From NCBI GenBank assembly GCA_016791105.1, contig JAEUNM010000068.1, forward strand, positions 1-64,000: DNA of 64,000 nucleotides, in the 5' to 3' direction. Source of the stretch: Rhodocyclaceae bacterium. Lineage in GTDB: Bacteria > Pseudomonadota > Gammaproteobacteria > Burkholderiales > Rhodocyclaceae. The position numbers and the translations under genes are program-made. Below, in pieces: positions 8,417 through 16,036 of the stretch (within the stretch, counting starts at the first letter, position 1; each line of letters opens with the position of its first letter). The notes beneath the pieces were generated by a model. The model was not told the origin of the DNA and made no database searches. It worked only from the letters and a program-made list of their open reading frames with translations.

Positions 8417-9145
8417 TCAGTCGGCTGGCGTGCCCGTGGCGCGCCGCTCGAGTTGCGCCTGCACGTAATCGATATGTGACCACATGGCTGCGCGCGCCGC
8501 ATCGGCGTCGCCCGCGGCGATGGCGCCGTGTATGGATTCGTGCTGGGCGAGCAGGCATTCCGCCACGCCCGCGTCGCTGCCGGCGCGCAGACCGGCATTG
8601 TTCAGCGCGATATGTTCGCGCAGCAGGGTGATTACGCTGTTGTGCAGGTGGTGGAACATGGTGTTGTGCGACGCGTGTGCGATGGCTTCGTGAAACTGCG
8701 CGTCGGCCTGCGCTTCGGCGGGTCTGGCGTCGGCCGCGCGCGCATCGCGCAGGCGCTGCAAAATTTCCGCCAGTTGCGCCAGATCGCGTGCTTCGGCGCG
8801 CAAGGCGGCGAAATAGGCGGCCGCGCCTTCCAGTACGCGTCGAAATTCCAGCATGTCGCCGCGCAATTCCGGGTGTGCCGTCATGAGCTGGCGCCAGGGC
8901 GAAATGAATCCCGCCTGCAGCGCGTCGGTCACGAATACGCCGCTGCCTTGACGGCTGACCAGCAGCCCCCGCGCCGCAAGCCGCTGTAGTGCTTCGCGCA
9001 CGGTGCCGCGCGATACGGACAACTGTTCGGCAAGTTCGCGTTCGGAGGGCAGGCGCAGGCCCGGTTTCCATTGTCCGCCCAACAGCCGCGCTTCGAAATC
9101 GCGCACGATGTGCTGCACCAGATTTGCATTCGAATGTTTGCGCAT
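8417..9145 (-). CDS. GntR-family (FadR/FCD) repressor, probable LutR/LldR-type lactate regulator
   Basis: A 242-residue regulator. Residues about 5-75 form a GntR winged helix (LRLPSERELAEQLSVSRGTV). Residues about 85-230 form an all-helical FCD ligand domain with the usual metal-binding pattern (DAQFHEAIAHASHN and later His residues). It is divergent from lutA-lutC-lutB and so most likely controls that operon in response to L-lactate or a related hydroxy acid. A FadR-type operator lies between them at 9305-9315. I used the ATG at 9145, where homology begins. The same frame runs open far upstream into lutA, but that part has no family resemblance. Confidence 0.9.
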   Translation of the reverse strand: MRKHSNANLVQHIVRDFEARLLGGQWKPGLRLPSERELAEQLSVSRGTVREALQRLAARGLLVSRQGSGVFVTDALQAGFISPWRQLMTAHPELRGDMLEFRRVLEGAAAYFAALRAEARDLAQLAEILQRLRDARAADARPAEAQADAQFHEAIAHASHNTMFHHLHNSVITLLREHIALNNAGLRAGSDAGVAECLLAQHESIHGAIAAGDADAARAAMWSHIDYVQAQLERRATGTPAD

Positions 9146-9304
9146 GATGGATCCGGTTCCTGGCCGTACAGGTTTCCCCCGATACGCGGGCTGGAAACAT
9201 TGCGGCAATGTCGGCGGCGTGCGATGGGGCGGCCTCGCAGCGTGCGCGGCGGGATCGGCCTGCGCCGCCCCGGACGTACCGGCCGGCCAAGTCGCACAAA
9301 AAAT

Positions 9305-9315
9305 TGGTCCGACCA
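9305..9315. promoter_or_regulatory. FadR-type operator in the lutR-lutA divergent region
   Basis: TGGTCCGACCA fits the TNGTNNNACNA consensus bound by FadR/LldR-type GntR regulators. The palindrome extends outward to AAATTGGTC and GACCAGTTT, with one mismatch per arm. It lies about 100 bases before the lutA start and 160 before the regulator start, a suitable place for divergent control. Confidence 0.7.
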
Positions 9316-9415
9316 GTTTGCGTCGATTTGCCGGTCCGCGCAACATTCGCGCACCCGATCTGGCGGCCATGGCGGCGCGCCGCGAACCATACTCAGGTAG
9401 AAGGAGGAGCGAACC

Positions 9416-10186
9416 GTGCAAACCCGAACTTATCCGCCTAAACCCAGCAATGTGTACCTGTTCGGTACCTGTCTGATCGACCTGTTCGTGCCCCAGGCCG
9501 GCATGGATGCCGTGCGCCTGATGGAGCGCGAGGGGGTGAGCGTACATTTTCCGCAGGACCAAAGTTGTTGCGGCCAGCCGGCCTATACCAGCGGCGACGC
9601 GGAAGCCGCGCGCAAGGTGGCACGCGCCCAAATGGACCTGTTCAAACAGGATTGGCCCATCGTCGTGCCGTCCGGATCTTGTGGCGGCATGATGCACGAG
9701 CACTGGCCCAAGCTGTTCGCGGGCGACCCCGTGTACGGTCCCAAAGCCGTCGCGCTGGCCGTGCGCGTGTTTGAACTGGCCGAATTCATCGTCAACGTGC
9801 TGCGCCCCGACTATTCGCGCGCCCGCGCCGAGCCCTGCAAGGTGGCTTTGCATACCTCGTGTTCGGCGCGGCGCGAAATGGGCACGCGGGGGCATGGCCT
9901 GTCGCTGCTGGCCAGCCTGCCCGGCGTGGAAGTGGTGGAGCATGTACGTGAATCCGAATGCTGCGGGTTTGGCGGTACGTTTTCCCTGCGCCATCCGGAT
10001 ATTTCCGGCGCCATCGTGCGCGACAAGGTCGATAGCATCGCCGGTACCGGCTGCCAGCGTTTCATCACGGCCGATTGCGGCTGCATGCTGAATATTTCGA
10101 CCGCCGCCCAGCATCGCGGCGTGGGCGTGGCGGGCACCCATATGGCCAGCTTTGTTTGCGAACGTCTGGCGGGAGAATCGGCATGA
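9416..10186 (+). CDS. lutA: L-lactate utilisation protein LutA (LldE), Fe-S oxidoreductase subunit
   Basis: A 256-residue protein with two CCG domains, the cysteine-rich modules of heterodisulfide-reductase-type subunits. The motifs SCCGQPAY (about residue 45), SGSCGGMM (about 82), ECCGFGGTF (about 183) and ADCGC (about 222) supply the Fe-S ligands. Together with LutB and LutC it oxidises L-lactate to pyruvate in the cytoplasm. The start is a GTG preceded by AAGGAGGA at good spacing. Its stop overlaps the lutC ATG (ATGA), so translation is coupled. It is the first gene of the operon and lies downstream of the LutR-type operator. Confidence 0.9.
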   Translation: MQTRTYPPKPSNVYLFGTCLIDLFVPQAGMDAVRLMEREGVSVHFPQDQSCCGQPAYTSGDAEAARKVARAQMDLFKQDWPIVVPSGSCGGMMHEHWPKLFAGDPVYGPKAVALAVRVFELAEFIVNVLRPDYSRARAEPCKVALHTSCSARREMGTRGHGLSLLASLPGVEVVEHVRESECCGFGGTFSLRHPDISGAIVRDKVDSIAGTGCQRFITADCGCMLNISTAAQHRGVGVAGTHMASFVCERLAGESA

Positions 10187-10851
10187 ATGCGCGCACCAAT
10201 ATGCTCAACAAACTGCGTGCCGCCGCGCCGCGCGGCGCTTCGACCATGCCGGACGTGGCGGCGTACTACGCCGGCCGCCCGGCCGCGACCTTGGCCGAGC
10301 GCACCGAACGCCTGGCCGCGGAATTGACCGCTTCGCATGCCGACGTGCGTGTCGTAAGCCGCGCTGGCTGGGCGGTGGACGTGGCGCGTGCGCTGGAGGA
10401 AAAGGGCGTGCGGCGCCTGCTGCTGCAAAGTGGTGCAGAGGGGCAGTTACTGGCCGGCGCCCTGCCGGCCGGTACGCAGGCGGCCGAATTCAGCCGCCCG
10501 CTGGAAGACTGGAAAGCCGAACTGTTCGAAGACGTGGACGCCGGCTTCACGGTGGCGGATTGCGCCATCGCCGCCACCGGTACGCTGGTGCATCTATGCG
10601 GACCGCACATGCCGCGCACCCTGTCCCTGGTGCCGCCGCTGCATCTGGTGCTGGTCGACGCGGCGCGCATTTACGCCACGCTATTTGACGCCGCCGCGGG
10701 CGAAAACTGGCCTGCGCGCATGCCCAGCAATCTGGTCATGATTTCCGGGCCGTCGAAAACCGCGGACATCCAGCAAACCCTGGCTTATGGCGCGCACGGA
10801 CCGGCGCGTCTGATGGTATTCATCCTGCGTGCAGAAGGAGAAGCGGCATGA
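10183..10851 (+). CDS. lutC: L-lactate utilisation protein LutC (LldG)
   Basis: A 222-residue LUD-domain (DUF162) protein, the small subunit of the LutABC lactate oxidation complex. The family core is seen in VADCAIAATGTLVHL and in HLVLVDAARIYATL towards the middle. The ATG at 10183 overlaps the lutA stop by one base, and the gene's own stop overlaps the lutB ATG in the same way. The order here is A-C-B, not the Bacillus A-B-C order. The same frame is open upstream into lutA, but that extension has no support. Confidence 0.88.
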   Translation: MNARTNMLNKLRAAAPRGASTMPDVAAYYAGRPAATLAERTERLAAELTASHADVRVVSRAGWAVDVARALEEKGVRRLLLQSGAEGQLLAGALPAGTQAAEFSRPLEDWKAELFEDVDAGFTVADCAIAATGTLVHLCGPHMPRTLSLVPPLHLVLVDAARIYATLFDAAAGENWPARMPSNLVMISGPSKTADIQQTLAYGAHGPARLMVFILRAEGEAA

Positions 10852-12293
10852 GCAAACATCCCATGCAGTTCGTGCCCTCGGCCGACTTCAAGGAGCGCGC
10901 ACGCGGCGCGCTCGATGACGACAAGCTGCGCAAAAGTTTCCGCGGCGCCATGGACTTCCTGCAGGCCAAGCGGCGCAATCAGTTTTCCGACGAGGAGGAG
11001 CGCGAAAGCCTGCGCGACCTCGGCAGCGCCATCCGCAAGTACGCGCTGGCGAATTTGCCGGATTTGCTGGAACAGCTCGAACGCAAGCTCACCGCCAACG
11101 GCATACAGGTGCATTGGGCCGAAACCGCCGCCGAAGCCAATGCCATCGTGCTCGACATCATGCAGCGCAATGCCGCGCGCCGCATGATCAAGGGCAAATC
11201 CATGGCCAGCGAGGAAATCGAGCTGAACCATTATCTGGGCGAGCACGGCATGGAGTGCGTCGAATCGGACATGGGCGAATATATCGTCCAGTTGGCCGGC
11301 GAAAAGCCCTCGCACATCGTGATGCCGGCCATACACAAGAACAAGGCTGACGTGGCCAAACTGTTCGAGGAACACATACCCGACACGCCCTACACCGAAG
11401 ATGTGGACGAACTGATTCAGACCGGGCGCCGCGCCCTGCGCCAGCGCTTCATGGAAGCCGACGTGGGTTTGTCGGGCGTGAATTTCGCGGTGGCCGAAAC
11501 CGGCACCCTGTGGCTGATCGAAAACGAAGGCAACGGGCGTTTGTCGACCACCGTGCCGCCGGTCCATGTGGCCATCATGGGCATGGAAAAAGTGGTGGCC
11601 AAACTCGACCACGTGGTGCCGCTGGTAAGTTTGCTCACGCGCTCCGCGACCGGGCAGGCGGTCACCACGTATTTCAATCTGATCAGCAGTCCGCGCCGCC
11701 CCGGCGAACTGGACGGGCCGCGCGAAGTACACCTGGTGCTGCTGGACAACGGCCGCAGCCAGGCCTATGCCGATGAACAATTGCGCAGCACCCTGCAGTG
11801 CATACGCTGTGGTGCCTGCATGAACCACTGCCCGGTGTATGGGCGCATAGGCGGCCACGCTTACGGCACCACTTATCCGGGGCCGATAGGCAAAATCCTC
11901 TCGCCGCATCTGCTCGGCCTGGACGAGGCGGGCGATCTGCCCTTCGCGTCCACGCTATGCGGTGCCTGCAGCGAAGTGTGCCCGGTGCGCATTCCGATTC
12001 CGGATTTGTTGATCCGCCTGCGCAACGAAGCCAAGCGCAACCCCAACGAAACCGTGGCCACGCCGCTGCGCGGCCAGGGCGCGAAACATAGCGCGGCGGA
12101 ACGGGTGGTATGGCAATTCTGGAGCGGTGCGTTCAAATCGCCCAAAGCCTGGGCCGCGCTGCGTTGGGGCGCGACGCGCTTGCGCGCCTTCACGCCCGGC
12201 GCCCAGGCCGGCTGGACGCAGCACCGCACGCCCTTGAAACCGGCGCCGCGCAGCCTGCACGACCTGTTGAAAGATAAGGGGCAGCCGGAATAG
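10848..12293 (+). CDS. lutB: L-lactate utilisation protein LutB (LldF), ferredoxin-like subunit
   Basis: A 481-residue iron-sulfur protein. The N-terminal ~300 residues form a LUD domain (NFAVAETGTLWLIENEGNG). They are followed by two [4Fe-4S] ligand clusters, CIRCGACMNHCPVYG and CGACSEVCPV. A DUF3390-type C-terminal tail ends the protein. This is the usual LutB architecture; it transfers electrons from lactate oxidation to the respiratory chain. Start and stop fit translational coupling with lutC. It is the last gene of the operon; the next gene begins 280 bases on. Confidence 0.92.
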   Translation: MSKHPMQFVPSADFKERARGALDDDKLRKSFRGAMDFLQAKRRNQFSDEEERESLRDLGSAIRKYALANLPDLLEQLERKLTANGIQVHWAETAAEANAIVLDIMQRNAARRMIKGKSMASEEIELNHYLGEHGMECVESDMGEYIVQLAGEKPSHIVMPAIHKNKADVAKLFEEHIPDTPYTEDVDELIQTGRRALRQRFMEADVGLSGVNFAVAETGTLWLIENEGNGRLSTTVPPVHVAIMGMEKVVAKLDHVVPLVSLLTRSATGQAVTTYFNLISSPRRPGELDGPREVHLVLLDNGRSQAYADEQLRSTLQCIRCGACMNHCPVYGRIGGHAYGTTYPGPIGKILSPHLLGLDEAGDLPFASTLCGACSEVCPVRIPIPDLLIRLRNEAKRNPNETVATPLRGQGAKHSAAERVVWQFWSGAFKSPKAWAALRWGATRLRAFTPGAQAGWTQHRTPLKPAPRSLHDLLKDKGQPE

Positions 12294-12573
12294 TCGCGGC
12301 GGCAGGCGTCGGCGGTACGCTGCCTACGCCTGTAGCTATTGACCCGATGGCGACTTGAAGCGGGCCAACTGGAGGCGCGTTGCGGCGCGGATGCCCGCGC
12401 TTAGCCCAGACTTTGTTCGACGGTGTTGCGTCTGTGGCGGCTGCGCCGCGATGCCTTCTTTCCAACGCTGCTGCGGCGCGCCTTCGCGTTATGATGCGCG
12501 GCGCCGCAGGCACTGGCATTCGCGTCAATGCCCGGCCTCATTGACCAATCCGCATGCAGCCTCTGGAGCGATC

Positions 12574-13713
12574 ATGGCCTTGAACATTCGTGCGCTTAGC
12601 GAACACGACCGCGTCGAACTTGAACATGTGCGCCAGTTTTTCCGCAACTATGCGGCCTGGCTGGGCGTGGACCTCAATTTTCAGGGCTTCGACCAGGAAA
12701 TGGCGTCGCTGCCCGGCGCCTATGCCGCGCCGCAGGGGCGGCTGTTCTACGCCGAGTCGGATGGACAGCCGGTCGGCTGCGTGGGACTGCGGCAGCTGTC
12801 CGAAGGCATATGCGAAATAAAGCGGCTCTATGTCGAGCCGCACGCGCGCGGCCTGGGCGCCGGGCGGGCGCTGGCTCTGCGGGCCATCCGCGCTGCCAAG
12901 TCGCTCGGCTATCGCAGGGTGCTGCTCGACACATTGCCGGCCATGCGCATCGCCGTAAAGCTGTACCGCGAGTTAGGCTTCAACGAGACGCCCGCTTACT
13001 ACCAGACGCCGCTGGAAGGCACGATTTTTCTGGCCCTCGACCTGGAAAACTGGTCGGAACAGGAAATTGCCAACGAAAACCTGTTTCACCTGTTCGATTT
13101 CAACCGCGCCTGGGCACAGCAAATGTGCCAGGGCGATCCGGCGTTTTTCTCCAAGCTGTCGGAATTGCAGACGCCGCAATACCTGTGGATAGGCTGCTCG
13201 GACTCGCGCGTACCGGCAAACCAGATCGTCGGGCTGCTGCCGGGCGAGGTGTTCGTGCATCGCAACGTGGCCAACGTGGTCGTACATACCGATTTGAACT
13301 GCCAGTCGGTGGTGCAATTCGCGGTCGATGCGCTCAAGGTGAAACACATCATGGTGGTGGGCCATTACGGCTGTGGCGGCGTCAAGGCGGCACTTAATCG
13401 CGAGCGGGTCGGCCTGGTGGACCTGTGGCTGCGCCACGTTCAGGATGTGCACGTGAAACATCTGGCGGCGTTCGATGCGCTTGCACCCGAACTTGCGCAT
13501 GATCGCCTGTGCGAACTGAATGTGCTGGAGCAGGTGGTCAATTTATGCCAGTCCCTGGTGGTGCAGGACGCATGGAAGCGCGGCCAGCAACTGATGGTGC
13601 ATGGCTGGATTTACGGCCTCAAGGACGGCATGCTGCGCGATCTCGGGCTGACCGTGCGCCGCAGCGAAGATTTGGCGCCGCGCTATGCGGCTGCGCTGCG
13701 GTCATTGGGCTGA
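12574..13713 (+). CDS. fusion protein: GNAT N-acetyltransferase + beta-carbonic anhydrase
   Basis: A single 379-residue frame joins two enzymes. Residues about 1-155 are a GNAT acyltransferase with the acetyl-CoA loop RGLGAGRAL at 92-100 and the LYRELGF helix near 130. Residues about 160-379 are a beta-carbonic anhydrase whose zinc ligands and dyad are visible: C208 and D210 with R212 (CSDSR), H264 and C267 (GHYGCGG). The N-terminal element ENLFHLFDFNRAWAQQM matches the usual start of the bacterial CA domain. The CA half interconverts CO2 and bicarbonate; the acetyltransferase substrate is unknown. GGAG precedes the ATG at 12574. The reading frame is uninterrupted across the join, so a sequencing frameshift is unlikely. 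Confidence 0.9.
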   Translation: MALNIRALSEHDRVELEHVRQFFRNYAAWLGVDLNFQGFDQEMASLPGAYAAPQGRLFYAESDGQPVGCVGLRQLSEGICEIKRLYVEPHARGLGAGRALALRAIRAAKSLGYRRVLLDTLPAMRIAVKLYRELGFNETPAYYQTPLEGTIFLALDLENWSEQEIANENLFHLFDFNRAWAQQMCQGDPAFFSKLSELQTPQYLWIGCSDSRVPANQIVGLLPGEVFVHRNVANVVVHTDLNCQSVVQFAVDALKVKHIMVVGHYGCGGVKAALNRERVGLVDLWLRHVQDVHVKHLAAFDALAPELAHDRLCELNVLEQVVNLCQSLVVQDAWKRGQQLMVHGWIYGLKDGMLRDLGLTVRRSEDLAPRYAAALRSLG

Positions 13714-13904
13714 GGATGGCAGTGCGGGGTGGTCGAGCGGGCGCCGAATGATCGTTAATCGGTGCGGTGCCATAACCCGGTGCTGTGCGTGGCTATCCAC
13801 GCCATGACGGGTTGCCGAAGCTACCTGGTGTGAAAGCGCAGGCGTAGCCGGGAAGCTTGCGGTGTGTATTTAAATACCCCGCCAATTCCCGTTATCGATG
13901 CGGG
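13714..13904. other. intergenic, leads into repeat array
   Basis: About 190 bases after the fusion gene with no gene seen. The short run TATTTAAATACC near 13866 is self-complementary. The tandem repeat array begins at 13905. Confidence 0.3.
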
Positions 13905-14115
13905 AATGTTGGGGTTCGCAAGCTCACCCCAACCTACGCGTGGACGGCGGCAGTCGTAGGGCGGATAAGCCGTAGGCGCAATCCGCCGTATGGGGGCGCG
14001 TCCGCTCGGCGAAGCGCGTGTTGCGAGCGAGCACTTAAATAGTGGCTTTTGGGAATTTAACCGCCACATACGGCGGATTGCGCTGCGCTTATCCGCCCTA
14101 CGGGCCGCGCCGCCT

Positions 14116-14198
14116 CGTAGGTTGGGGTGGCGCAGAAACCCCAACATTCGGCCGTTCCGATCCGCCCAATGTTGGGGTTCGCAAGCTCACCCCAACCT
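14116..14198. repeat. family B palindromic repeat (first full copy in the array)
   Basis: This copy runs from CGTAGGTTGGGGT through ACCCCAACATT to GTTGGGGTTCGCAAGCTC and ACCCCAACCT. Each arm folds on itself (TTGGGGT with ACCCCAA), and the two arms are also reverse complements of each other. A second copy lies at 14374-14456. Confidence 0.8.
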
Positions 14199-14373
14199 GC
14201 ACGTGTACGCCGTCGTTGGGCGGATAAGCCGCGGGCGCACTCCGCCGTATGGGGCCTGTCCGCTCGGCGAAGCGCTTGTTGCGGGCGAGCACTTAAATAG
14301 TGGCTTTTGGGAATTTAACCGCCACATACGGCGGATTGCGCTGCGCTTATCCGCCCTACGGGCCGCGCCGCCT

Positions 14374-14456
14374 CGTAGGTTGGGGTGACGCAGGAACCCC
14401 AACATTCGGCCGTTCCGATCCGCCCAATGTTGGGGTTCGCGAGCTCACCCTAACCT
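14374..14456. repeat. family B palindromic repeat (second full copy in the array)
   Basis: This copy has the same two-armed structure as 14116-14198, with GTTGGGGTGACGCAGGAACC as the left arm. It is 258 bases downstream of the first. Confidence 0.8.
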
Positions 14457-14617
14457 GCACGTGTACGGCGGCAGTCGTAGGGCGGATAAGCCGCAGGCGC
14501 AATCCGCCGTATGGGGCGTGTCCGCTCGGCGAAGCGCATGTTGCGAGCGAGCACTTAAATAGTGGCTTTTGGGAATTTAACCGCCACATACGGCGGATTG
14601 CGCTTCGCTTATCCGCC

Positions 14618-14914
14618 CTACGGGCCTTGCCGGCTCGCCACGCTGGGGAAAAAATTCGGCGACAGCGCGATCACTGGCACGCCGGGGTGAGCGCTCGCAA
14701 GCCGGCTCAATAGTCCGACCGCGCGCGCCCGCGGCCAGGGCAGTTCGACCAGCATGAGATCGGGCCGCGCCGCGCCCGGCAGTGCGTCCGTGCCGCCCGT
14801 CACCGTATTGCACCCGGCTTGCGCCAGCCATTCGGCGAACAGGGCGGCCAGCACCGCGTCGCCGGCCAGCACCGCGACGCGCGGCGCGGCGGCGGCATCG
14901 CATTGGGCCTTCAT
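14618..14914 (-). CDS. truncated receiver-like protein, 3' end formed by a repeat
   Basis: A 98-residue frame resembling the first four strands of a response-regulator receiver: PRVAVLAGDAVLAALFAEWL, then LMLVELPWPRA, then VPVIALSPNFF. The phosphoacceptor position is Glu (LVEL) rather than Asp, and the last strand with the conserved Lys is missing. The frame ends ASRQGP and stops at a TAG inside the family A repeat terminus. This suggests the repeat array replaced or interrupted the real 3' end. The start is uncertain: ATG 14914 is where similarity begins, but the frame is open to about 15076. It may be a pseudogene remnant. Confidence 0.45.
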   Translation of the reverse strand: MKAQCDAAAAPRVAVLAGDAVLAALFAEWLAQAGCNTVTGGTDALPGAARPDLMLVELPWPRARAVGLLSRLASAHPGVPVIALSPNFFPSVASRQGP

Positions 14915-15299
14915 GTCCAGCCCCCGGGGCGCGCAAGCGGCGCCGCGTCGGCGAAGCGGGACGCAGGCGCCGCAGGGGCGGTGAACAGTTGCATTCGGAT
15001 GCTCCATGATGCGAATCGAACAGGCTTCCATGCTGTGTGCGAATGCTTGCCGGCGCATTACTTTGTCCACGACCAATATTTCAATTGAAACACGAGCGGA
15101 ACCATGCCGTGCTTTTCCGGGAGGCGCGGGCGCCCCGCCGGCGCGATGCGGCCGCAGCGACGGCTACCCCTCGTACCGCAGCTCCATAGGAATAGACGGC
15201 CGTCGACTAACCTTAACCCGATGCGATCGCATATGCTGACATCACCCGGCCGCGGTCCGCGCCGGCAATGTGCCCGATAACCGACCCGCGAGGAACCCC
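14915..15299. other. divergent intergenic region
   Basis: A 385-base gap between the truncated receiver gene (minus) and the DHFR-like gene (plus). The receiver frame stays open across part of it, so a longer N-terminus is possible. Otherwise no gene, clear promoter or hairpin was recognised. Confidence 0.35.
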
Positions 15300-15947
15300 A
15301 TGCCTAAACTGCGCGTGCAGAGCTTTTCGATGTCCCTGGACGGATATGGCGCCGGCCCCGACCAGAGCTTGCAAAACCCGCTTGGGCGCAACGGACTTGA
15401 CATGATGAAATGGGCGCTGGAGACGCGCACCTGGCGCGCCATGCACGGAATGGATGGCGGCGAAACCGGCGTGGACCATGATTTCGCCGAGCAGGGCTTC
15501 GCCAATGTTGGCGCCTGGATCATAGGCCGCAATATGTTCGGCCCGGTGCGCGGCCCTTGGCCCGACAACAGTTGGAAAGGCTGGTGGGGTGCAGAGCCGC
15601 CCTATCACGTACCGGTGTTCGTGCTTACCCATCACCCGCGCGCCACGCTGGAAATGGCGGGTGGCACCACATTCCATTTCGTGACCGGCGGCATCCACGA
15701 TGCCCTGGAACAGGCCAGGCAAGCGGCCGGCAACCGCGACATCCGCCTGGGCGGCGGGGTGGGAACAGTACGCCAGTATCTGAACGCCGGCCTGGTGGAC
15801 GAGCTACATTTGGCCCTTGCGCCGGTGCTGCTGGGCAGTGGCGAACATTTGCTGCGCGGCCTGGACCTGCGCGCCCTGGGGTATGAGTGCAACAAGGTCG
15901 TACCGGGCGAGCGCGCTACGCACATTTTGCTGCGCCGCCGCACCTAA
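15300..15947 (+). CDS. dihydrofolate reductase family protein (RibD C-terminal domain)
   Basis: A 215-residue protein of the DHFR/RibD C-terminal fold, which reduces pterin- or pyrimidine-like substrates with NADPH. Family features are MSLDGYGAG near the N-terminus, WIIGRNMFGPVRGPW in the middle and GGVGTVRQYLNAGLVDELHLA near residue 160. It is a YyaP/YwjB-type stand-alone reductase rather than FolA or RibD: there is no deaminase domain, and the active-site order differs. The substrate is unknown. GAGGAA precedes the ATG at 15300. It converges with the CaiB-type gene. Confidence 0.85.
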   Translation: MPKLRVQSFSMSLDGYGAGPDQSLQNPLGRNGLDMMKWALETRTWRAMHGMDGGETGVDHDFAEQGFANVGAWIIGRNMFGPVRGPWPDNSWKGWWGAEPPYHVPVFVLTHHPRATLEMAGGTTFHFVTGGIHDALEQARQAAGNRDIRLGGGVGTVRQYLNAGLVDELHLALAPVLLGSGEHLLRGLDLRALGYECNKVVPGERATHILLRRRT

Positions 15948-16036
15948 GCGGCATGACCCTTCAATTCCGGGCCGGTCCCGCGCATTTGGGGCGGGCGGGA
16001 GGCCGGCATCGCTTCCGCGCAAGGCCGCCATGACCG

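Larger units (their letters stand above)
13905..14627. repeat. tandem array of three ~260-base composite repeats (families A and B)
   Basis: Three head-to-tail units start at 13905, 14168 and 14426, so the period is 263 then 258 bases. Each unit holds half of a family B palindrome (ATGTTGGGGTTCGCAAGCTC...), then a family A element. Family A has about 40-base terminal inverted repeats (GTAGGGCGGATAAGC...ATCCGCCGTATG and the reverse) around a core of about 70-90 bases containing AGTGGCTTTTGGGAATTTAA. The third unit lacks the final family B half. Family A looks like a miniature inverted-repeat element with no coding capacity. The array lies between convergent genes and supplies the stop codon of the truncated receiver gene. 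Confidence 0.85.

Noticed and set aside
9146..10141. A long N-terminal extension of the GntR regulator across lutA
   Set aside because: The frame is open, but similarity begins only at the ATG at 9145. The extension overlaps lutA coding sequence on the other strand.
13905..14627. Possible CRISPR array
   Set aside because: The repeats are about 260 bases, contiguous, without unique spacers and with internal inverted repeats. No cas genes are nearby.
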